Assembly (NCBI RefSeq): GCF_018882085.1
Contig: NZ_JACVPB010000001.1
Coordinates: forward strand, 248,001 to 312,000
Direction: 5' to 3'
Length of the DNA stretch: 64,000 bases
Source of the DNA: Polynucleobacter sp. AP-Reno-20A-A9
GTDB taxonomy: Bacteria; Pseudomonadota; Gammaproteobacteria; Burkholderiales; Burkholderiaceae
Made by a program: the position numbers and the translations under genes. A model generated the notes under the pieces. It made no database searches. It worked only from the letters and a program-made list of their open reading frames with translations, and had not been told where the DNA came from. Below are positions 31,329-40,971 of the stretch, one piece after another (positions within the stretch are counted from its first letter, which is position 1; each line of letters starts with the position of its first letter).

Positions 31329-31499
31329 ATGGAATTTAAAACGTATATGTGTTTGATCTGCGGCTGGGTTTATGACGAAGCCGCTGGTTTACCTGATGAA
31401 GGTATTGCACCGGGAACGCTTTGGAAAGATGTGCCTATGAATTGGACTTGTCCAGAATGCGGCGCTCGTAAAGAAGATTTTGAAATGATGGCAATTTAA
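31329..31499 (+). CDS. Rubredoxin
   Basis: A 56-residue protein beginning [20 protein letters not shown] and ending near [16 protein letters not shown]. The two CxxC pairs (Cys8/Cys11 and Cys41/Cys44) bind a single iron in rubredoxins, which are small cytoplasmic electron carriers; the [11 protein letters not shown] and DVPMNWTCP stretches are also classic. It lies 10 bp before hemL and is probably co-transcribed with it, but the physiological partner is not shown by the sequence. AGATGAGGG just upstream provides a plausible ribosome-binding site. Confidence 0.95.
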   Translation: MEFKTYMCLICGWVYDEAAGLPDEGIAPGTLWKDVPMNWTCPECGARKEDFEMMAI

Positions 31500-31509
31500 T
31501 TCGGAAGTA

Positions 31510-32814
31510 ATGATGGTAAAAGTAGATCAAAACGAAGTTTTATTTGAGCGTGCACAAAAGACTATTCCTGGAGGCGTCAACTCTCCAGTGCGAGCATTTC
31601 GTCAGGTGGGCGGCACCCCCCGTTTTGTTACTAGAGCCCAAGGTCCTTATTTCTGGGATGCCAATGATCAGCGTTATATCGACTTAATTATGTCTTGGGG
31701 CCCAATGATTGCGGGCCACGCCAATCCTGAAGTGGTGGCTGCGGTTCAGAAGGCTGCTGAAACTAGCTTTAGTTATGGCGCTCCGACTGAAGGCGAGATT
31801 GAATTGGCTGAGCGCATCTGCGCTCTGATGCCGAGCGTTGAACAAGTGCGCATGGTTTCTAGCGGAACTGAAGCAACGATGAGCGCTTTACGTCTAGCTC
31901 GTGGTTACACCGGTCGTGACTTGATTATTAAGTTTGAAGGTTGCTATCACGGTCATGCCGATAGTCTTTTAGTCAAAGCGGGTTCAGGCTTGCTTACCTT
32001 TGCCGATTCCACCCACAATGCACCGTCTTCTGGTGGCGTTCCGCAGGATTTGGTGAAGCACACTTTAGTTCTGCCTTATAACGATGTGGCAGCAATTGAG
32101 GAAGTCTTTAAAAAGCAGGGCGATCAGATCGCTGCTGTGATCTTGGAGCCGATTGCCGGCAACATGAATCTGATTCAGCCTTCAAAAGAATTTTTATCGA
32201 CCATTCGAAGCTTGACTAGTAAGCATGGCGGCGTCTTAATCTACGACGAAGTGATGACTGGTTTTAGAGTCGCCCTAGGTGGCGCTCAGTCCTTGCAGGG
32301 CATCACCCCTGATCTCACTTGCCTAGGCAAGGTCATGGGCGGCGGTATGCCGATGGCGGCATTTGGTGGCAAGAAAGAGATCATGAATAAGCTTGCCCCT
32401 TTGGGTAACGTTTATCAGGCAGGCACTTTATCCGGTAATCCGGTAGCAGTTGCTGCTGGTTTGAAAACTTTGGAGATTATTTCTCGCGAAGGTTTCTACG
32501 AATGCTTATCTGGCCAAACAGAAAAGTTGATGACCGGCTTAAAGCAAGCCGCAGATAAGGCCAGTGTTCCTTTTGCTGTGGATAGCGTAGGCGGTATGTT
32601 TGGTTTTTACTTCACCGATCACGTACCAACTTCTTATGAGGCGGTTACCAAAACCAATATTGAAGCGTTTAAGAAATTCTTTCATCTGATGCTAGATGAA
32701 GGGGTTTATCTGGCGCCTTCAGCTTATGAGGCTGGCTTTACTTCAATTGCTCATGACAACGCAGTGATTGATACCATTATTGCCGCTGCCGAGAAATCAT
32801 TTAAAAAGCTTTGA
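31510..32814 (+). CDS. hemL: Glutamate-1-semialdehyde 2,1-aminomutase
   Basis: HemL is a PLP enzyme that converts glutamate-1-semialdehyde to 5-aminolevulinate, the tetrapyrrole precursor in the C5 pathway. The 434 residues include [11 protein letters not shown] (20-30), [18 protein letters not shown] (115-132), [10 protein letters not shown] (244-253) and the PLP lysine Lys274 in [17 protein letters not shown]. Two consecutive ATGs (31510 and 31513) are possible starts. It lies directly behind the rubredoxin gene and is convergent with apaH. Confidence 0.97.
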   Translation: MMVKVDQNEVLFERAQKTIPGGVNSPVRAFRQVGGTPRFVTRAQGPYFWDANDQRYIDLIMSWGPMIAGHANPEVVAAVQKAAETSFSYGAPTEGEIELAERICALMPSVEQVRMVSSGTEATMSALRLARGYTGRDLIIKFEGCYHGHADSLLVKAGSGLLTFADSTHNAPSSGGVPQDLVKHTLVLPYNDVAAIEEVFKKQGDQIAAVILEPIAGNMNLIQPSKEFLSTIRSLTSKHGGVLIYDEVMTGFRVALGGAQSLQGITPDLTCLGKVMGGGMPMAAFGGKKEIMNKLAPLGNVYQAGTLSGNPVAVAAGLKTLEIISREGFYECLSGQTEKLMTGLKQAADKASVPFAVDSVGGMFGFYFTDHVPTSYEAVTKTNIEAFKKFFHLMLDEGVYLAPSAYEAGFTSIAHDNAVIDTIIAAAEKSFKKL

Positions 32815-32849
32815 GCTTTAAGCATTAAACAATCAATATTTCTGATTAT

Positions 32850-33689
32850 TTACATTCTGAGTGGGTGGTCGTAACCACTCACCTGAATGAGCTCTAGACT
32901 TTTGGAGTCTTTATTTGAGTTGGGGATTTCTAGGGCAGAGAGCTTGCCACCCCATACGCAGCCAGTATCTAAGCCAATCACATTATGTTGACGTAGTAAG
33001 CCCAATGTTGACCAGTGGCCGAAGTACGTGAGAACGTCCTGAGTCTTTCTGCCTGGAACCTTGAACCACGGGATATAGCCTTTGGGGCCTTGCTCCAAGC
33101 CTTCTTTGCTCTCAAATTCCATTTTTCCAGTGGGTGTGCAGAAACGCATTCTGGTTAGGGTATTGGTAATCACGCGTAGGCGTTCATAGCCTTTCAGCGA
33201 GTTGCTCCACTGATTTGGTGTATTTCCATACATATTGGCCAGAAAATCTTTATACGATTTGCTACGTAAAGTTTTTTCTACTTCTTGAGCGCATTCAATG
33301 GTTTGCTGCAGATCCCATTGCGGCAACACTCCCGCATGAACTGTTAATACTTTGCCATTGCTCAAGGCCATGGGTCGATTACGAATCCAGTGAATCAGTT
33401 CTTTGCGATCTGGCGCCGATAGTATGGGTTCGATGGTGTCCAAGCCCTTAGATTTGCGAAGCCCTGCATCGATTGCTAGGAGGTGCAGATCATGATTGCC
33501 TAAGATGCATTCAGCGCGACCAGATTCTTGTAAGGCTTTTAGTTGGCGTAATGCACCAAGCGAGTCTGGGCCGCGATTGACTAGATCTCCCAAAAAAATC
33601 ATCTTAGATTTTTTAGGGAGTTTCTTAACTAGGGCTTTAAGGGAGGGTGCGCAACCCTGCACATCGCCTATAGCGTATATCTTGCTCAT
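32850..33689 (-). CDS. apaH: Symmetrical bis(5'-nucleosyl)-tetraphosphatase
   Basis: ApaH hydrolyses Ap4A to two ADP and also removes Np4 caps from RNA in some bacteria. The metallophosphatase motifs are GDVQGC (8-13), GDLVNRGPDS (35-44), LGNHDLHLLAID and a later VHAGVLPQW; GLDTGCVWGGKLSALE is the family C-terminal signature. The 279-residue length is normal. It is transcribed on the minus strand behind phr (49 bp spacing). Confidence 0.95.
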   Translation of the reverse strand: MSKIYAIGDVQGCAPSLKALVKKLPKKSKMIFLGDLVNRGPDSLGALRQLKALQESGRAECILGNHDLHLLAIDAGLRKSKGLDTIEPILSAPDRKELIHWIRNRPMALSNGKVLTVHAGVLPQWDLQQTIECAQEVEKTLRSKSYKDFLANMYGNTPNQWSNSLKGYERLRVITNTLTRMRFCTPTGKMEFESKEGLEQGPKGYIPWFKVPGRKTQDVLTYFGHWSTLGLLRQHNVIGLDTGCVWGGKLSALEIPNSNKDSKSLELIQVSGYDHPLRM

Positions 33690-33738
33690 GCCCTATCTTA
33701 AATCGGAACTGTGAATAGGCCTTGAATGATTCTATAGA

Positions 33739-35211
33739 TTAGGCAACTTTTTTAACAACGCTATACCGCACCAAGGTATTTTTGCGTGCTTCATCGTGAT
33801 CTATCACTGGCAGTGGATAGTCTCGCCCAAGCACCAGTCCGTCGGCTTCTAGCTCAATATGGCCCGCTTTCCAGGGGGCGTGAACAGACTTTTTGGAGAG
33901 CTTTTCCAGTTGAGGAAGGTAACGTTTAATAAACTTACCTTCTGGATCAAATTTTTCTGATTGGGTAATGGGGTTGAAGATGCGGAAGTAGGGTTGCGCA
34001 TCACATCCTGATGAAGAGGCCCACTGCCAACCACCATTGTTTGAGGAAAGCTCAAAGTCATTGAGATGTTCTGCAAAGTAAGCTTCACCCCAGCGCCAAT
34101 CTATTCCCAAATCCTTGGTCAGAAAGCTTGCTACTACCATTCGTAAGCGGTTATGCATGTAGCCACTTTGGTTAAGTTGATGCATGGCGGCATCAACTAA
34201 TGGGTAGCCTGTTTTACCTTCGCACCAAGCGGCAAAAAGTTTCTTTGCCTTTGGACCAGATTCCCAAACAATGTTGTCATAATCAGGTTTAAAAGATGCA
34301 CCTGTGGCTAAGCGAGGATGATTAGCCAGAATCATGAAATAAAAATCACGCCAAATCAGTTCGCTTAACCAAATGGTTGCACCCATGCTGCCAGCCAACA
34401 TGCGGCGATGGGCTTCACGTACTAAACCTCTGATAGAGAGCATGCCAAAGCGTAAGTGGGTAGATAGGTAGCTGACCCCTTTAATGGCCGGGAAGTCCCT
34501 GCCAATCTGATATTGATCAATGCGTGGCAGGAAATCTTCTAAAAAGGCTTGACCACCCTCGGAGCCAGGCGGTAGATAGCTTTCGATGCCGGTGGGGCAA
34601 AAGCCCATCGACTCAAGCGAAGGAAATTCTTGATCTAATTTTTTAGGGACAGCTGAAAACTGTCCAGGTTTTGGATTGCACTCATATGCAGCAAGATCTT
34701 TTTCTTGAAGAGTCTTGAGCCAGTTGTTTTTATAAGGCGTAAAGATCGAAAAGACAGTATTTGAGTTTGTAAGAATTTCTTTCTTCTCAAAAATGACTTG
34801 GTCTTTAAAGCTCTTAAAATCAATTCCTAATTTTTCTAGAGATGCTTGAACAGCTTCATCTCTCTCAATTGCTGAGGGTTCATAGTCGTGATTGGTGAAA
34901 ACGGTTTCAACGCCCAACTCTTTTGCAATTTGAGGAACACATTCGGTAGGGTTGCCAAAGCGAACGATCAGTCCACCGCCTTGCTTTTGAAGTTCATCAT
35001 CGATTTGCTTTACGCCCTGCCAGATGAAATCTACACGGCGATCATGCTTGAGCCCATTGGCATCTAAATCACCCTTCAATAAGGGTTTGAGAATGTCTGT
35101 ATCAAAAATGAACGTAAGCCAAACTTGACCACTTTCTTTTAGGGCGTGGTGAAGCGCAGCATTGTCATAGAGGCGGAGGTCACGGCGGAGCCAAACGAGA
35201 GCTTTTTGCAT
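33739..35211 (-). CDS. phrB: Deoxyribodipyrimidine photolyase (class I)
   Basis: This is a light-dependent DNA repair enzyme that splits cyclobutane pyrimidine dimers. The 490 residues show the antenna-domain start LVWLRRDLRLYDNAAL and the FAD-binding C-terminal domain with LSTHLRFGMLSIR, ELIWRDFYFMIL, MHNRLRMVVASFLTKDL and the signature WQWASSSGCDAQPYFRIFN. The class I CPD photolyase pattern is clear; the second cofactor cannot be read safely. Its presence suits a bacterium exposed to sunlight. It is on the minus strand upstream of apaH. Confidence 0.95.
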   Translation of the reverse strand: MQKALVWLRRDLRLYDNAALHHALKESGQVWLTFIFDTDILKPLLKGDLDANGLKHDRRVDFIWQGVKQIDDELQKQGGGLIVRFGNPTECVPQIAKELGVETVFTNHDYEPSAIERDEAVQASLEKLGIDFKSFKDQVIFEKKEILTNSNTVFSIFTPYKNNWLKTLQEKDLAAYECNPKPGQFSAVPKKLDQEFPSLESMGFCPTGIESYLPPGSEGGQAFLEDFLPRIDQYQIGRDFPAIKGVSYLSTHLRFGMLSIRGLVREAHRRMLAGSMGATIWLSELIWRDFYFMILANHPRLATGASFKPDYDNIVWESGPKAKKLFAAWCEGKTGYPLVDAAMHQLNQSGYMHNRLRMVVASFLTKDLGIDWRWGEAYFAEHLNDFELSSNNGGWQWASSSGCDAQPYFRIFNPITQSEKFDPEGKFIKRYLPQLEKLSKKSVHAPWKAGHIELEADGLVLGRDYPLPVIDHDEARKNTLVRYSVVKKVA

Positions 35212-35284
35212 AGCCCCTATATTAGGGCTTATTCAGAGTAAATGCAGGCGGCTAGGCGGGGCAATCAGGTTAAGATCCTAATGA

Positions 35285-36097
35285 ATGATAGATACGATCT
35301 TTTTTATTCTCTCGAAGGTAGTGCAATTTTGCATTGAGCCGCTCAATTGGGTGCCTATTTTCGTATTGCTGGCACTCTTCTTTTTATCCCTACGAAAACC
35401 GCACCTGTGCAAACGATTTTTATTGTTAGCGCTACTAGATCTATTTATTGTCGGCTGGCTCCCGACCTCAGAGATTTTATTGAGCAGTATTGAGAATCTC
35501 ACTCCTAAAGTAGAGTTATCCAAAGATCTAGTGAGTGAAGTTGGTGGAATCATTATTTTGGGTGGAGCAATCAACGGTAGCGAAATTGCGGTTGATAGAG
35601 GTGAGGTATCGATTCATTCCTCGGCTGAGCGGGTTACTAAGGCATTCGAGCTGATTCGTAAGAATCCTTCATTGCCATATATATTCAGTGGCTACTCTGG
35701 GCGCATTACACCTAGAGGTTTATCTGAGGCAGATGCATTTAAGCAGTTGATTCAAGAGCAGGGCTTAAGCGAGCAGAACGCGCATTATGAAAATCAGTCT
35801 CGTAACACTTACGAAAATGTGCTGTATATGAAGCCCATCATTCAAGAATTTGGGTCCAAGGATGAGTCTGGACAATTAAAACCCTGGCTTTTAATTACCT
35901 CTGCCAGCCACATGTATCGATCTGTAAGGATCTTTCAAAAACAAGACTTGCCAGTATTACCTCTGCCGGTAGATTATCAGACCGCCAATCACCTTCAGTG
36001 GACTGAATTTGATTTGGTGGATGGGGCGCAAAACTGGCATGATGTTGTTCATGAGCTTGTTGGCCTTTTTGCTTACTGGATTACCGGAAAAATCTAG
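35285..36097 (+). CDS. YdcF/ElyC-type DUF218 membrane protein
   Basis: The 270-residue protein has two N-terminal hydrophobic segments (about 1-15 and 22-60) and a DUF218 domain with GGIIILGGAINGS, AERVTKAFELIRKNP, FSGYSGR, ENQSRNTYENVLYM and LLITSASHMYRSVRIFQK. Members such as ElyC are inner-membrane proteins linked to envelope and polyprenyl-phosphate metabolism, but the reaction is not known. It lies 21 bp upstream of algH. The ATG at 35285 is preceded by a second in-frame-unrelated ATG at 35281, so the start is moderately sure. Confidence 0.82.
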   Translation: MIDTIFFILSKVVQFCIEPLNWVPIFVLLALFFLSLRKPHLCKRFLLLALLDLFIVGWLPTSEILLSSIENLTPKVELSKDLVSEVGGIIILGGAINGSEIAVDRGEVSIHSSAERVTKAFELIRKNPSLPYIFSGYSGRITPRGLSEADAFKQLIQEQGLSEQNAHYENQSRNTYENVLYMKPIIQEFGSKDESGQLKPWLLITSASHMYRSVRIFQKQDLPVLPLPVDYQTANHLQWTEFDLVDGAQNWHDVVHELVGLFAYWITGKI

Positions 36098-36118
36098 ATA
36101 TTCTGTAAAATAAGCCAT

Positions 36119-36763
36119 ATGACTTCGGCTAAAAAAGCACCCCCTGCTTCAGAACGAGCTTCTGTGTCAGAGTCATCAATTTCATTTTCCGCAGACCATC
36201 TCGCTAATCAGTTTTTAATTGCTATGCCGGGCATGGTGGATCCTAATTTTGCTGGTTCTGTGATTTACCTGTTTGAGCATACCGAGAGGGGTGCAATGGG
36301 TTTGGTTATTAATCGACCTACTGAGGTCGATTTGGAAACGCTCTTTGACAAGATTGAGTTGAAATTAGAAATTGCCCCTTTATTGAAGCAGCCAGTTTAT
36401 TTCGGTGGCCCAGTTCAAATAGAGCGCGGTTTCGTTTTGCATGAGTCTGATTCGTTGTCTCCTTATAGCTCCTCCTTAATTATTCCGGGTGGCTTGACGA
36501 TGACTACTTCAAAGGATGTCCTTGAGGCGGTTGCTGCAGGCAAAGGCCCGCAACATTTTTTGATGACCCTGGGATATGCCGGATGGGGTGCTGGTCAGCT
36601 TGAAGAAGAGATTACGCTGAATGGCTGGATGAATGTGCCGCTGGCACGCGAACAAATGATTGAGATCATTTTCAATACCCCATCAAGTCAGCGTTACGAA
36701 AAAGCGGTGAGTCACCTTGGTTTTGATTTGTCTCATCTGTCTGGAGAGGCTGGGCATGCCTGA
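36119..36763 (+). CDS. YqgE/AlgH family protein
   Basis: The 214-residue protein has the AlgH core: LANQFLIAMPGMVDPNFAGSV, LFEHTERGAMGLVINRP, VYFGGPVQIERGFVLH, and GYAGWGAGQLEEEITLNGW. The family is conserved and its structure is known, but its biochemical role is unclear. A Ser/Ala-rich N-terminal extension of about 30 residues precedes the core. It overlaps ruvX by 8 bp, and algH-ruvX-pyrR-pyrB is a common proteobacterial order. Confidence 0.92.
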   Translation: MTSAKKAPPASERASVSESSISFSADHLANQFLIAMPGMVDPNFAGSVIYLFEHTERGAMGLVINRPTEVDLETLFDKIELKLEIAPLLKQPVYFGGPVQIERGFVLHESDSLSPYSSSLIIPGGLTMTTSKDVLEAVAAGKGPQHFLMTLGYAGWGAGQLEEEITLNGWMNVPLAREQMIEIIFNTPSSQRYEKAVSHLGFDLSHLSGEAGHA

Positions 36764-37169
36764 CGCATTGACGGTGATGGCATTTGATTATGGAACCCGT
36801 AGAGTGGGTGTGGCAGTCGGAAACTCTGTTACAAAAGCAGGCCAAGCTTTGAAGACCATTGCAGCGCCAAGTAGCGATGTTCTTTTTCAGACAATTGAGA
36901 AGCTCTTGAAGGAGTGGCAGCCTGACCAATTGGTGGTTGGCAGACCAGTACATCCAGACGGCACCCCCCATGAAATGACTGGAAAGGCAGTCCGCTTCGG
37001 CAATCAACTGAATGGCCGCTTTCAGTTGCCGGTTTCCTGGGTAGATGAGCGCTATACCTCAGCAGTTTTGGAGGGGGACTCCAAGATGCACGACAATCTA
37101 GATTCGCATTCTGCAGCGCTTATTTTGGAGCAGTTTTTTGCAGAACATAGTGTGAAGCCCCTAAGTTAG
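36756..37169 (+). CDS. ruvX: RuvX/YqgF-type Holliday junction resolvase family
   Basis: A 137-residue RNase H-like protein. VMAFDYGTRRVGVAVGN at the N-terminus carries the first catalytic Asp. The later VVGRPVHPDG, SWVDERYTSA (second acid) and the near C-terminal DSHSAALILEQF complete the set. The family is implicated in 16S rRNA maturation and also called a putative Holliday junction resolvase. An upstream in-frame start at 36717 exists, but MPDALTVMAFDYG at 36756 is family-like and overlaps algH by just 8 bp. Confidence 0.93.
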   Translation: MPDALTVMAFDYGTRRVGVAVGNSVTKAGQALKTIAAPSSDVLFQTIEKLLKEWQPDQLVVGRPVHPDGTPHEMTGKAVRFGNQLNGRFQLPVSWVDERYTSAVLEGDSKMHDNLDSHSAALILEQFFAEHSVKPLS

Positions 37170-37224
37170 ATTAAGTTAAACACCAGACAAAGAAATAAAT
37201 CTTATATAGAGCCCGGACCAGAGA

Positions 37225-37725
37225 ATGAACGCTGAACAGTTATACGGAAAATTACTAGAGAACTTGCGCAAGAGAGCGCAAGAGGGCTCTTTCGAGCTTG
37301 CTGGGCTTGCTATGGGTGGTGCATGGATTGCAGAGCGGCTCGCCCATGATTTAGGGCTTCCACACTTTGGAATCATTAATGTCGCTTTTCATCGGGATGA
37401 CTATGCGGAAAAAGGCATGACTGCTTTACGTACTGCTAGCACTATGACTACGCATTTACCTTTTGATGTCAATGGTGCCAATGTAGTTTTGATAGATGAT
37501 GTGTTGCTCACTGGCAGGACTGTTCGAGCAGCTCTCAATGAGTTATTTGATTTTGGAAGGCCTGCTCAAGTTGAGCTCATGGTCCTTGCCGATCGGGGAA
37601 ATCGTGAATTACCAGTAACCGCTAACTTTGTAGGTGAGCAGGTACAGGTTCCGGATAACCAAATTCTGGTTTTAGAAAAAGATACCGCTGGCAAGTTCAG
37701 CTTTCAGCTAGAGGAGCGTGAGTAA
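37225..37725 (+). CDS. pyrR: PyrR-type uracil phosphoribosyltransferase/regulator
   Basis: A 166-residue phosphoribosyltransferase with the PRPP-binding motif [18 protein letters not shown]. The FRDD-type segment HRDDY and [19 protein letters not shown] agree with PyrR. In Gram-positives PyrR is an RNA-binding attenuator; in betaproteobacteria it may act mainly as uracil phosphoribosyltransferase, and I see no convincing anti-antiterminator upstream. The TAATG junction overlaps pyrB by 1 bp, indicating translational coupling. Confidence 0.92.
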   Translation: MNAEQLYGKLLENLRKRAQEGSFELAGLAMGGAWIAERLAHDLGLPHFGIINVAFHRDDYAEKGMTALRTASTMTTHLPFDVNGANVVLIDDVLLTGRTVRAALNELFDFGRPAQVELMVLADRGNRELPVTANFVGEQVQVPDNQILVLEKDTAGKFSFQLEERE

Positions 37726-38684
37726 TGAGTCAGCTGGTAAATCAATTTAATGCGGCTGGAGAGCTAACGCACCTTCTCACTCTAGAGGGCTTGCCTAAGG
37801 AGCAGATTCTGCATATTTTGGATACTGCGCAACAGTTTGTGAGCGTGACAGATCCGGCCCGCGAGGTGAAGAAGGTTCCGTTACTGCGCGGCAAAAGCGT
37901 ATTTAATCTGTTCTTTGAAAACTCTACCCGTACTAGAACCACTTTTGAAATTGCCGCTAAGCGTTTATCAGCAGATGTGATTAATTTAGATATTTCAACT
38001 TCGTCTACCGCTAAGGGCGAGAGTTTGCTCGACACCATTGATAATTTAGTGGCAATGCAGGCTGATATTTTTGTTGTGCGTCATAGCGTATCTAAAGCCC
38101 CAATTGAAATCGCAAATCACGTACCCTCACATGTGCACGTTGTGAATGCAGGCGATGGTAGTCATCAACATCCAACGCAAGGCTTGTTGGATATGTATAC
38201 GATGCGCCACTTTAAGCAAAACTTCAAAGGTTTGAGGGTTGCGATTGTGGGGGACATTGTTCATAGCCGTGTTGCTAAATCGAATATTCATGCATTGACT
38301 ACTTTAGGCTGTGAAGATATTCGTGCGATTGGTCCAGAAAGTTTGCTGCCAAGTAATCTAGATATGTTGGGCGTCAAGGTCTTCCATAGCATGGAGGAGG
38401 GCCTCAAGGATGTAGATGTTGTGATGACCCTGCGCATTCAAAAGGAGCGCATGGAAACTGGTCAGGTTCCCGAGGGAGACGCCTTCTTTAAGCAATATGG
38501 TTTAAATCCTGCGCGTTTAGCCTTGGCCAAGTCGGATGCCATCGTCATGCATCCAGGACCCATGAATCGCGGGGTTGAGATTGATTCAATTGTTGCCGAT
38601 GGCCCTCAATCCGTGATCTTGAGCCAAGTAACGTTTGGCATTGCAGTCCGCATGGCTGTGATGTCCATTGTTGCCGGTAACTAA
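37725..38684 (+). CDS. pyrB: Aspartate carbamoyltransferase catalytic subunit
   Basis: PyrB condenses carbamoyl phosphate with aspartate, the committed step of pyrimidine synthesis. The 319 residues have the carbamoyl-phosphate motif [13 protein letters not shown] (63-75), the catalytic Lys/Ser loop [11 protein letters not shown], the HPTQGLLDM motif and [11 protein letters not shown]. It starts on the last base of the pyrR stop. No pyrI regulatory subunit follows. Instead the polysaccharide locus begins 13 bp later. Confidence 0.96.
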   Translation: MSQLVNQFNAAGELTHLLTLEGLPKEQILHILDTAQQFVSVTDPAREVKKVPLLRGKSVFNLFFENSTRTRTTFEIAAKRLSADVINLDISTSSTAKGESLLDTIDNLVAMQADIFVVRHSVSKAPIEIANHVPSHVHVVNAGDGSHQHPTQGLLDMYTMRHFKQNFKGLRVAIVGDIVHSRVAKSNIHALTTLGCEDIRAIGPESLLPSNLDMLGVKVFHSMEEGLKDVDVVMTLRIQKERMETGQVPEGDAFFKQYGLNPARLALAKSDAIVMHPGPMNRGVEIDSIVADGPQSVILSQVTFGIAVRMAVMSIVAGN

Positions 38685-38697
38685 TCGAGCTAATTGA

Positions 38698-40050
38698 GTG
38701 ACCATTTCTTTGCCCGCTGTGACGGAAAAAAAGCGTTGGTTGATTTTGACCCATGCTTTCAATATGGATGGGCGTGCAGCTAGCTTAACCATTACCGACA
38801 AAATCCCTTATTTAATAGAAGCGGGTGTTGAGCCGATTGTATTTAGCGCTATTACTGGTATTAAAGACCAACGCTTTCCACATTACCAATTTATTGCTTG
38901 GGGCCCTTCGGGATTTCGTTTTGACTTTCGTCATTGGGTAGCTAATAAATACGGTCGTGGATTAATTTATAAGATTACGACGAGAACGGTTTCGATCTTG
39001 TTAGCCCCGTTGATTGCGATTGAAAAGCTTTGCCTTGGCTACTCCAGTCAATGGTCATGGGCATTGCCAGCCTTTTTGCATGGCTGGAGATTGATTCGTG
39101 CAGGTAAGGTGGATGTAGTGATGTCTGTTGGTAGCGCTTGGTCTGCTCACTTAGCTGGCGTATGGCTTAAGAAAGCAACCGGCATTGAATTAATTTCTGA
39201 AGTTCATGACCCATTGGTGATTCGTAAGGATCCTAATGATCCAGGGTTTGAGAAGCCCAGAAATCGTGACGCACGATTTAGACATTATCTAGAAAACCAA
39301 CTCACTCGTTTTTCTGACAAGGTCTGGTGGTTTACTGAAGGTGCTTTGCATTACGCTAAGGTGCGTAATCCCAATCTCAATACACCTCATAATGCCCATG
39401 GCTTTGTAGTAACCCCTGGTGCTGAGCCTCCTGGCAGTCTCAATGCCAATAAGGCGCATTCCTACTCTTCACAGTTAAATCTATGTCATTTTGGCTCGCT
39501 AGCTAATGATCGATCACTTTCAACTGTATTAAATGGTTTGGTTCCCCTTTTTAAGAAATATCCAGAAGCTAGAAATTTAATTCGGGTCCATGCGTATGGA
39601 GCGCCTCTAGATTCTCTATCACTTGAGGCAATCAATCAATTGGGATTCTCTGATGTATTACTTGCGCATGGCCGTTTAGAAAAAGATCCTGTCAGCGGTA
39701 AGTCTGGGCGTGAGCGAGTTGTCGAAAAGATGCAAGAGGCAGATGTTTTAATATTGCTGCATGGTAATGATGAGTGGTGTGCCGAGTACATTCCATCCAA
39801 GTTCTACGATTACCTCTGGGCCGGTCGTCCTATCTGGGGTATTACCCACCGCAATCCACAGCTGGATCAAATGTTGCTTGATAGAGGGGCATATTTAAGT
39901 GCTGAAGGCGATTCTGAGGGGATTGCCATGGCCTTGGAAAGAATTTGGTTAGACTGGCAGGAGAAGCGTTTGATTGAGCCCATCTGGAAGCCGATTGGCG
40001 TTGATCAAGCTGTCAATACAATATTGACGAATGTACAAAGCCGCGTCTAA
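38698..40050 (+). CDS. Glycosyltransferase, probable GT4-like
   Basis: The 450-residue protein resembles GT-B glycosyltransferases: an N-terminal acceptor domain (HAFNMDGRAASLTITDKIPYL, then DVVMSVGSAWSAHLAGVWLKK) and a C-terminal nucleotide-sugar domain (LNLCHFGSLANDRSLSTVLNGL, VLLAHGRLEK, EADVLILLHG, IPSKFYDYLWAGRPIWGIT). That last stretch is the usual donor-binding region. The sugar and acceptor are unknown. The start is a GTG at 38698, 13 bp behind pyrB. It opens the surface-polysaccharide locus. Confidence 0.8.
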   Translation: MTISLPAVTEKKRWLILTHAFNMDGRAASLTITDKIPYLIEAGVEPIVFSAITGIKDQRFPHYQFIAWGPSGFRFDFRHWVANKYGRGLIYKITTRTVSILLAPLIAIEKLCLGYSSQWSWALPAFLHGWRLIRAGKVDVVMSVGSAWSAHLAGVWLKKATGIELISEVHDPLVIRKDPNDPGFEKPRNRDARFRHYLENQLTRFSDKVWWFTEGALHYAKVRNPNLNTPHNAHGFVVTPGAEPPGSLNANKAHSYSSQLNLCHFGSLANDRSLSTVLNGLVPLFKKYPEARNLIRVHAYGAPLDSLSLEAINQLGFSDVLLAHGRLEKDPVSGKSGRERVVEKMQEADVLILLHGNDEWCAEYIPSKFYDYLWAGRPIWGITHRNPQLDQMLLDRGAYLSAEGDSEGIAMALERIWLDWQEKRLIEPIWKPIGVDQAVNTILTNVQSRV

Positions 40051-40068
40051 TAAAAACAGGAAAATCGT

Positions 40069-40968
40069 TTGAAAGATTTTGTTCTTTACTGCAAATCCTA
40101 CTCAAGGGATTTTCTGCGTCTAAAGCGCTTGCTGGACTCCATTAGCAAGTTCAATATTGGTCACCTGCCTTTTTATATCTCCACGCCAAAAGCGGATAAA
40201 GCCCTTCTTATAGAAGTTTTGGGGCAAGAGGGTTACACCTGGGTGGCTGATGAGGATATTGTGGCGGCCAATCCTAAGGCAAGTTTTGAAAAATACCAAG
40301 CTATGCCAGGTGGCTTGTCTCAGCAGATTGTGAAATCTGAGTTTTGGCGCTTAGGTTTAGCTGAAAACTATTTATGCCTAGACTCCGATAGTCTATTTAT
40401 TCGAGATTTTCATAAATCCGATTTCTTATCTGCAGATGGCATGCCTTATACGGTCTTGCATCAGAACAAAGAACTTTTTCAGATTGCGTCTAATCGCGGT
40501 CAGGATAAGGTTGAGAGAGAACTTAAGGCGGAAGCAGATCGCGTGCAAAAATTATTTGGTCGCATAGGTCCGAATTTTTATTGCGCGCCAGCCCCGTTCA
40601 TTTGGTCTGCCAAAGTTTGGCAATCTCTGGACGCACAATTTCTACAACCTCAAGGTATCAGCATTTGGGATTTAATTACTCCGGAACATCCTGAGACTTT
40701 GATTTATGGAGAAACCCTCCTAAAGTTCCACGCTATTCCGCTAATTGCGATTGAGCCCTTGTTTCGGATTTATCACTACGATTGGCAGTATTTCCTAATG
40801 AAGCGCCTAGGTGAAACCGAAGCTAAGGTTGCAAAGCATTACATGGGGATTATTTATCAGTCTGCTTGGGAATCTGAGTTGAATTTCGGCGCTTCACAAA
40901 AATCATTACCTTCTCGTCTATTGAAGCGCTTAAAGCGTTTTGGCCGATATCTGCAAAGCTATCTATAG
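40069..40968 (+). CDS. DUF6492-like putative glycosyltransferase
   Basis: The 299-residue protein begins with VLYCKSYSRDFLRLKRLLDSI and has a sugar-nucleotide-type acidic motif CLDSDSLFIRDF and a later FYCAPAPFIWSAKVWQSL, all like the DUF6492 family found in polysaccharide loci. The DSD triad suggests a GT-A-type fold. The specificity is not known. The only workable start is a TTG at 40069, with AGGA 7 bp upstream. The next gene begins 3 bp after the stop, so they are co-transcribed. Confidence 0.72.
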   Translation: MKDFVLYCKSYSRDFLRLKRLLDSISKFNIGHLPFYISTPKADKALLIEVLGQEGYTWVADEDIVAANPKASFEKYQAMPGGLSQQIVKSEFWRLGLAENYLCLDSDSLFIRDFHKSDFLSADGMPYTVLHQNKELFQIASNRGQDKVERELKAEADRVQKLFGRIGPNFYCAPAPFIWSAKVWQSLDAQFLQPQGISIWDLITPEHPETLIYGETLLKFHAIPLIAIEPLFRIYHYDWQYFLMKRLGETEAKVAKHYMGIIYQSAWESELNFGASQKSLPSRLLKRLKRFGRYLQSYL

Positions 40969-40971
40969 CAT

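Noticed and set aside
32803..32822. AAAGCT/AGCTTT hairpin after hemL
   Set aside because: The stem is six bases and AT-rich without a U tract, too weak to call a terminator.
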